Below, piece after piece: positions 31,855 to 35,303 of a stretch of DNA of 35,303 nt. The position numbers and the translations under genes are program-made. The notes beneath the pieces are model-generated. The model was not told the DNA's origin. It did not search any database and saw only the letters and a program-made list of their open reading frames with translations. The stretch is from NCBI GenBank assembly GCA_016763755.1, contig JAESTD010000141.1, forward strand, positions 1-35,303, read 5' to 3'. Source of the DNA: Mucilaginibacter sp. (GTDB lineage: Bacteria; Bacteroidota; Bacteroidia; Sphingobacteriales; Sphingobacteriaceae). Numbering within the stretch: the first letter of the stretch is position 1; the number at the start of each line of letters is the position of its first letter.

Positions 31855-33318
31855 CTATAAACTTCTGTTTGAGTCCCATTTTTCGAGGTAATGGGCTACC
31901 CTGCTTACAAATGAGCCACCTAACGCGCCGTCCACCACGCGGTGATCGTATGATAATGAAAGGAACATCATATGTCTGATAGCGATTGCATCACCCTTAG
32001 GCGTTTCTATAACGGCAGGTTTCTTTTTAATCGCACCTACCGCTAATATGGCCACCTGAGGTTGGTTTATAATAGGTGTGCCCATCACGTTACCAAAAGA
32101 GCCCACGTTGGTTATTGTAAAAGTACCTTCGCGAACATCATCAGGTTGCAGCTTGTTGCCACGCGCCCGGTTCGCCAGATCGTTAACTGCTTTGGTTAGA
32201 CCTAACAAGTTTAACTCGTCGGCTTTTTTAATAACAGGTACAATAAGGTTACCACTTGGTAAAGCGGTGGCCATACTGATATTGATATCCTTTTTCTTGA
32301 TGATCTGTGTACCATTTACGGATACGTTGATCATCGGAAAATCTTTGATAGCCTTAACAACTGCCTCAATAAATATCGGGGTAAAAGTTATTTTTTCTCC
32401 TTCGCGCTTCTCAAATGAATTTTTAACACGTTCGCGCCATAAAACCAACTCGGTAACATCGGCCTCAACAAATGATGTAACGTGCGGCGATGTTTGTTTG
32501 CTAAACACCATATGGTCGGCGATAAGCTTACGCATCCGATCCATTTCTATGATCTCCTGCCCACCTGATACTGATGCGGTAGAACCACTCGCAGCTTCGG
32601 ACTTTGGAGCTTCATTAGAACCGCCAGATGCTGAAGATACTTGACCCGGCTTTGGCTCCGTTGTTTGCGGTTGTTGTGGCACAGAAGCATTTGCGCCAAC
32701 CTGCGTGGTTTGCTGATCTGTAAAGTTTAATGTTGATTTGCTTTTAATACCACGGCTTTGGATGTATTCCAGCAGGTCGTCTTTTGTAAGGCGGCCTTCC
32801 GCGCCTGTTCCTGGTATACCGTCAAGTTCATTATTGCTGATACCTTCCTGCATGGCAATATTTTTTACCAGTGGCGAGTAAAAGCGATTTTCATATTTCA
32901 CGCCATCTGTTACAGATGCATTTTGTCCTTTTTGTTCGAGTTGGTCTATGCCAGGGATAACTTCAGATGCTTCAGTTACCTTTTCCGGTTGTTCATTAAC
33001 TTCAGTTGTTTCAACGGCCGGTTGCTCAGGTGCTTTTTCTTCAGCAACAACGTGTGGTGTCGCGTCTTCTTCGGGACCTTCGGTTTCTATAACAGCTATA
33101 ACAGACCCTACCTGCACTACATCATCCTCTTTGCAAAGCTGTTCAATTAATTTTCCAGATACCGGAGAAGGTACTTCTGAGTCTACTTTATCAGTAGCGA
33201 TCTCCATAACTGCCTCGTCTGCTTCAATATAATCTCCTGGTTTTTTATTCCATTTAATTATGGTTGCTTCTGCAACACTTTCACCCATTTTCGGCAGTAA
33301 TAATTGGTATTTGGCCAT
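31855..33318 (-). CDS. Dihydrolipoamide acyltransferase (E2) of a 2-oxoacid dehydrogenase complex
   Basis: The 487-residue E2 passes acyl groups from lipoamide to CoA. Domains in order: one lipoyl domain (about 1-78) with ATDKVDSEVPSPVSG (modified lysine in DKV); an acidic Pro/Glu linker; the E1/E3-binding domain (about 150-190) with YSPLVKNIAMQEGISNNELDGIPGTGAEGRLTKDDLLEYI; a long flexible linker rich in Ala, Ser, Gln; and the catalytic domain (about 255-487) with the active-site histidine in SLSYDHRVVDGALG. The features suit branched-chain or a related 2-oxoacid complex rather than 2-oxoglutarate, but no E1 or E3 gene is in the window. Confidence 0.92.
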   Translation of the reverse strand: MAKYQLLLPKMGESVAEATIIKWNKKPGDYIEADEAVMEIATDKVDSEVPSPVSGKLIEQLCKEDDVVQVGSVIAVIETEGPEEDATPHVVAEEKAPEQPAVETTEVNEQPEKVTEASEVIPGIDQLEQKGQNASVTDGVKYENRFYSPLVKNIAMQEGISNNELDGIPGTGAEGRLTKDDLLEYIQSRGIKSKSTLNFTDQQTTQVGANASVPQQPQTTEPKPGQVSSASGGSNEAPKSEAASGSTASVSGGQEIIEMDRMRKLIADHMVFSKQTSPHVTSFVEADVTELVLWRERVKNSFEKREGEKITFTPIFIEAVVKAIKDFPMINVSVNGTQIIKKKDINISMATALPSGNLIVPVIKKADELNLLGLTKAVNDLANRARGNKLQPDDVREGTFTITNVGSFGNVMGTPIINQPQVAILAVGAIKKKPAVIETPKGDAIAIRHMMFLSLSYDHRVVDGALGGSFVSRVAHYLEKWDSNRSL

Positions 33319-33340
33319 AAGTAAACAATATATCTATCCC

Positions 33341-33348
33341 CAAAATTA
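33341..33348 (-). promoter_or_regulatory. Possible -7 box of the E2 gene
   Basis: TAATTTTG on the minus strand fits TAnnTTTG and would place the transcription start about 15 bases before the ATG at 33318. A -33 TTTG is not evident. Confidence 0.3.
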
Positions 33349-33361
33349 GGGAAATGAAATC

Positions 33362-34609
33362 TTAAGTAGTAGTTTCTTTAATTAAAGTATCCAACATAAA
33401 AAATGCCGCTACGGCACTTCGCTCAATGTTTTGCACCCGCTTATTACCGAATGTGAATTTCTTTGCCTCCGTTTTATTTGCATTTGCAACAGCTATCCAC
33501 ACGGTACCTACCGGCTTATCTTCCGTACCACCATCGGGGCCCGCAATTCCTGTTATCGCCACTGCATAATCCGACTTAAACTGGCGCAAAGCACCCTCAA
33601 CCATTTCAGTAACAGTTTGTTCGCTAACCGCACCGTGTTGATATAGAGTTTCTTCTTTAACTCCTAATACACTTTGTTTTAAATCGTTTGAGTAGGTAAC
33701 ACCACCACCCAAATAAACCGCTGACGAGCCGGGATGCTGTGTTAATAAATGAGACAAATACCCACCTGTACAACTTTCGGCTACAGATAGGGTTAATCCT
33801 CTCTTTTGCATTTCATCAAGGATCACCTTTTCTATAGGCTTATCTTCTTCAGCAATTACATTTATCCCTACCCGCTCAACTATACGTGCTGCAAAAGTTT
33901 CTATCTGCTGTTTTAAAAGTGCCTCGTTTTCACCGTCGCCACTCAAACGCAGACGTACCTGACCCATTTTTGGCAAATAAGCCAACTTTATATTAGGCGG
34001 CAGGCTATCTTCAATGTCAGCGATCTTCTCTGCCAGGTATGACTCTCCCTCACCTGCTGTAAGAATGGTTTTATGAACAATAACCGGTAGTTTTAAAACA
34101 CTTTTCAGCTTTGGCGCAACCTGGTCCTGCATCATGTATTGCATCTCAAATGGCACACCCGGCATTGATACATAGATCTTACCTGCTTCATTAAACCACA
34201 TCCCAGGAGCAGTACCATTATTATTCAATATTACCTCGCAGTTTTGAGGCACCTGGGCCTGCAATCGGTTAACATCAAGCATTGGGCGATTGTACCGTTT
34301 AAAAATGTCTAATACGTTATTTAAAGCATCATGGTTTAAAACCAGCGGTACGTTAAAATATTCAGCAAGGGTTTGCTTGGTTATATCATCTTTAGTAGGC
34401 CCCAATCCACCTGTTATCAGGATAATATCAACACGGGCTGCCGCTTCGGCAAGGGCTTTTAAAATATGCTCTCGGCTGTCAGACACGGATGAAATCTGCT
34501 TAACCCTTATCCCTTCCCGATTAAGCAATTGCGCCATCCAGGCAGAGTTTGTATCTACAATTTGTCCTATTAATATTTCGTCGCCAATGGTTATTATTTC
34601 TGCCAGCAT
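33362..34609 (-). CDS. cinA: CinA-family protein (MoaB-like domain plus NMN deamidase domain)
   Basis: The 415-residue protein has two domains. The N-terminal molybdopterin-binding-like domain (about 1-170) carries IITIGDEILIGQIVDTNSAWMA and ITGGLGPTKDDITKQ. The C-terminal CinA domain (about 255-410) has LSVAESCTGGYLSHLLT and AITGIAGPDGGTEDKPVGTVWIA, the part that deamidates nicotinamide mononucleotide in NAD recycling; full-length CinA can also hydrolyse ADP-ribose. The start ATG lies one base after the lptD stop, so the two share an mRNA. The E2 gene is 43 bases downstream but has its own possible promoter. Confidence 0.95.
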   Translation of the reverse strand: MLAEIITIGDEILIGQIVDTNSAWMAQLLNREGIRVKQISSVSDSREHILKALAEAAARVDIILITGGLGPTKDDITKQTLAEYFNVPLVLNHDALNNVLDIFKRYNRPMLDVNRLQAQVPQNCEVILNNNGTAPGMWFNEAGKIYVSMPGVPFEMQYMMQDQVAPKLKSVLKLPVIVHKTILTAGEGESYLAEKIADIEDSLPPNIKLAYLPKMGQVRLRLSGDGENEALLKQQIETFAARIVERVGINVIAEEDKPIEKVILDEMQKRGLTLSVAESCTGGYLSHLLTQHPGSSAVYLGGGVTYSNDLKQSVLGVKEETLYQHGAVSEQTVTEMVEGALRQFKSDYAVAITGIAGPDGGTEDKPVGTVWIAVANANKTEAKKFTFGNKRVQNIERSAVAAFFMLDTLIKETTT

Positions 34610-34610
34610 A

Positions 34611-35303
34611 TTAGTTAAAGCCTGGGTTGTTGGTGTAATCGCTCCGTTTACTTAATTTAAGATCTTGCAATATGGTCGACTTAACCTTTAATGTAACATT
34701 GTATGATTTGTAAAAACCAAAAGGCAGCCAGTTAATGGAAAGATCCCAGCAACGCAGATCGCGATAAATTGCAAACGAGGTTGCATCAGATAATTTCCCG
34801 GCCTTAAGGTCATAAGTGGTGTTATACTGTATTTTCCACTTTTGGGTTAGGCTAACATCGCCGCTTATCATCAGGGTATTACCTGTAGTACCTTTATTGG
34901 TGTAATTGTTAAAATACGAAAAGCTATAATTAAGCGATAAGTTCCACGGTACATTGAAATCCATATAAGCACCGGGGTCACCATTCATTAAAGCTAAGCG
35001 TTGCGCCTGGTCTGGCGACATCGTTTGCAGCGAAGTACCCGGGGGTAGTTGCGTTTTTTTAGGAGAAAAAGTTGATGAATTTAAACTCGAACTCATGGAC
35101 AATGTAAAGTTTGTTAAAGTCGGGAATTTCCCCTCGTCCCAGGTATAACGGTTTATTTGTCGCGCATATTTGAATATAGATGCTGACGTGATGGAATCCC
35201 GCACTACGGTAACGTACGGATCTAACGATCCGCTGAAACTTAAGTTAACTTTCTGGTTAAAAATAGACGTGTGCCCGTTAAATGATATCGGCGATAACTT
35301 TAA
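34611..35303 (-). CDS. C-terminus of a LptD-like outer-membrane protein (5' partial)
   Basis: The frame is open to the window edge; the ORF-track start at 35204 (a GTG) is internal. The visible part upstream of it reads LSPISFNGHTSIFNQKVNLSFSGSLDPYVTVVRDS. Alternating hydrophobic/polar strands (WNLSLNYSFSYFNN, NTLMISGDVSLTQKWKIQYNTTYDLKAG, FAIYRDLRCWDLSINWLPFGFYKSYNVTLKVKSTILQDLKLSKR) show a beta barrel, and the ending resembles Bacteroidota LptD, which inserts lipopolysaccharide into the outer leaflet. It overlaps nothing but is followed after one base by cinA. Confidence 0.75.
   Translation of the reverse strand, partial: LKLSPISFNGHTSIFNQKVNLSFSGSLDPYVTVVRDSITSASIFKYARQINRYTWDEGKFPTLTNFTLSMSSSLNSSTFSPKKTQLPPGTSLQTMSPDQAQRLALMNGDPGAYMDFNVPWNLSLNYSFSYFNNYTNKGTTGNTLMISGDVSLTQKWKIQYNTTYDLKAGKLSDATSFAIYRDLRCWDLSINWLPFGFYKSYNVTLKVKSTILQDLKLSKRSDYTNNPGFN

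Noticed and set aside
32078-32644. 188-residue plus-strand ORF opposite the E2 gene
   Set aside because: It is a shadow of the E2 coding frame: low-information Ser/Leu/Thr composition, no family resemblance, and E2 motifs are clear on the other strand.

Overview
The window looks like chromosomal DNA from a Bacteroidota bacterium, most probably family Sphingobacteriaceae (Mucilaginibacter/Pedobacter type). The support is the protein families (DUF5074-like and DUF6580-like proteins, a MqnA/MqnE futalosine pathway, gyrA followed by two exported TPR proteins, a Bacteroidota-type LptD C-terminus), promoter boxes of the TAnnTTTG type, few Shine-Dalgarno sequences and AT-rich spacers. The genus is inferred. 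I see no tRNA, rRNA, CRISPR array, transposase or prophage.

Layout. 1-1010: end of a DUF5074-like propeller protein and a DUF6580 membrane protein. 1124-5392: a sirtuin, a CrtA-like monooxygenase with a small partner (minus), then an overlapping msrC-hydrolase-alkyladenine glycosylase operon and a PPOX-fold stress protein. 5499-8553: kynureninase interrupted by an in-frame TAG, bestrophin and an HDAC-like deacetylase, tightly packed. 8542-11524 (minus): MATE pump, AlbA_2 protein, GNAT enzyme, DUF4442 protein. 11706-12770: a tiny lipoprotein and an SDR, convergent across terminators. 12983-18051 (minus): gyrA followed by two exported TPR proteins. 18250-20956 (minus): lipocalin-like protein, hemF, MFS transporter. 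21069-23008 (minus): cold shock protein, secreted protein, SDR. 23060-25723 (minus): mqnE, a histidine phosphatase and mqnA, for menaquinone synthesis by the futalosine route. 25822-26331: a DUF6174-like lipoprotein.

26433-31716 is a sulfur amino acid block: a metB/mccB-type enzyme, then a promoter, a SAM-I riboswitch, a previously uncalled 37-codon ORF ending CICMCCCCC, and metY-metX-hom. Hom makes homoserine, MetX acetylates it, and MetY puts sulfide on it to give homocysteine. The riboswitch would report SAM, and the poly-cysteine ORF could report charged tRNA-Cys, giving one operon two stacked sensors. This is the most interesting object in the window. 31855-35303 (minus) holds a 2-oxoacid dehydrogenase E2, cinA and the end of lptD.

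A second unusual signal is a pair of intergenic inverted repeats (19560-19704 and 24436-24532). Each has two 32-nt arms built of four degenerate octamers, lying at the stop of one minus-strand gene and the start of the next.
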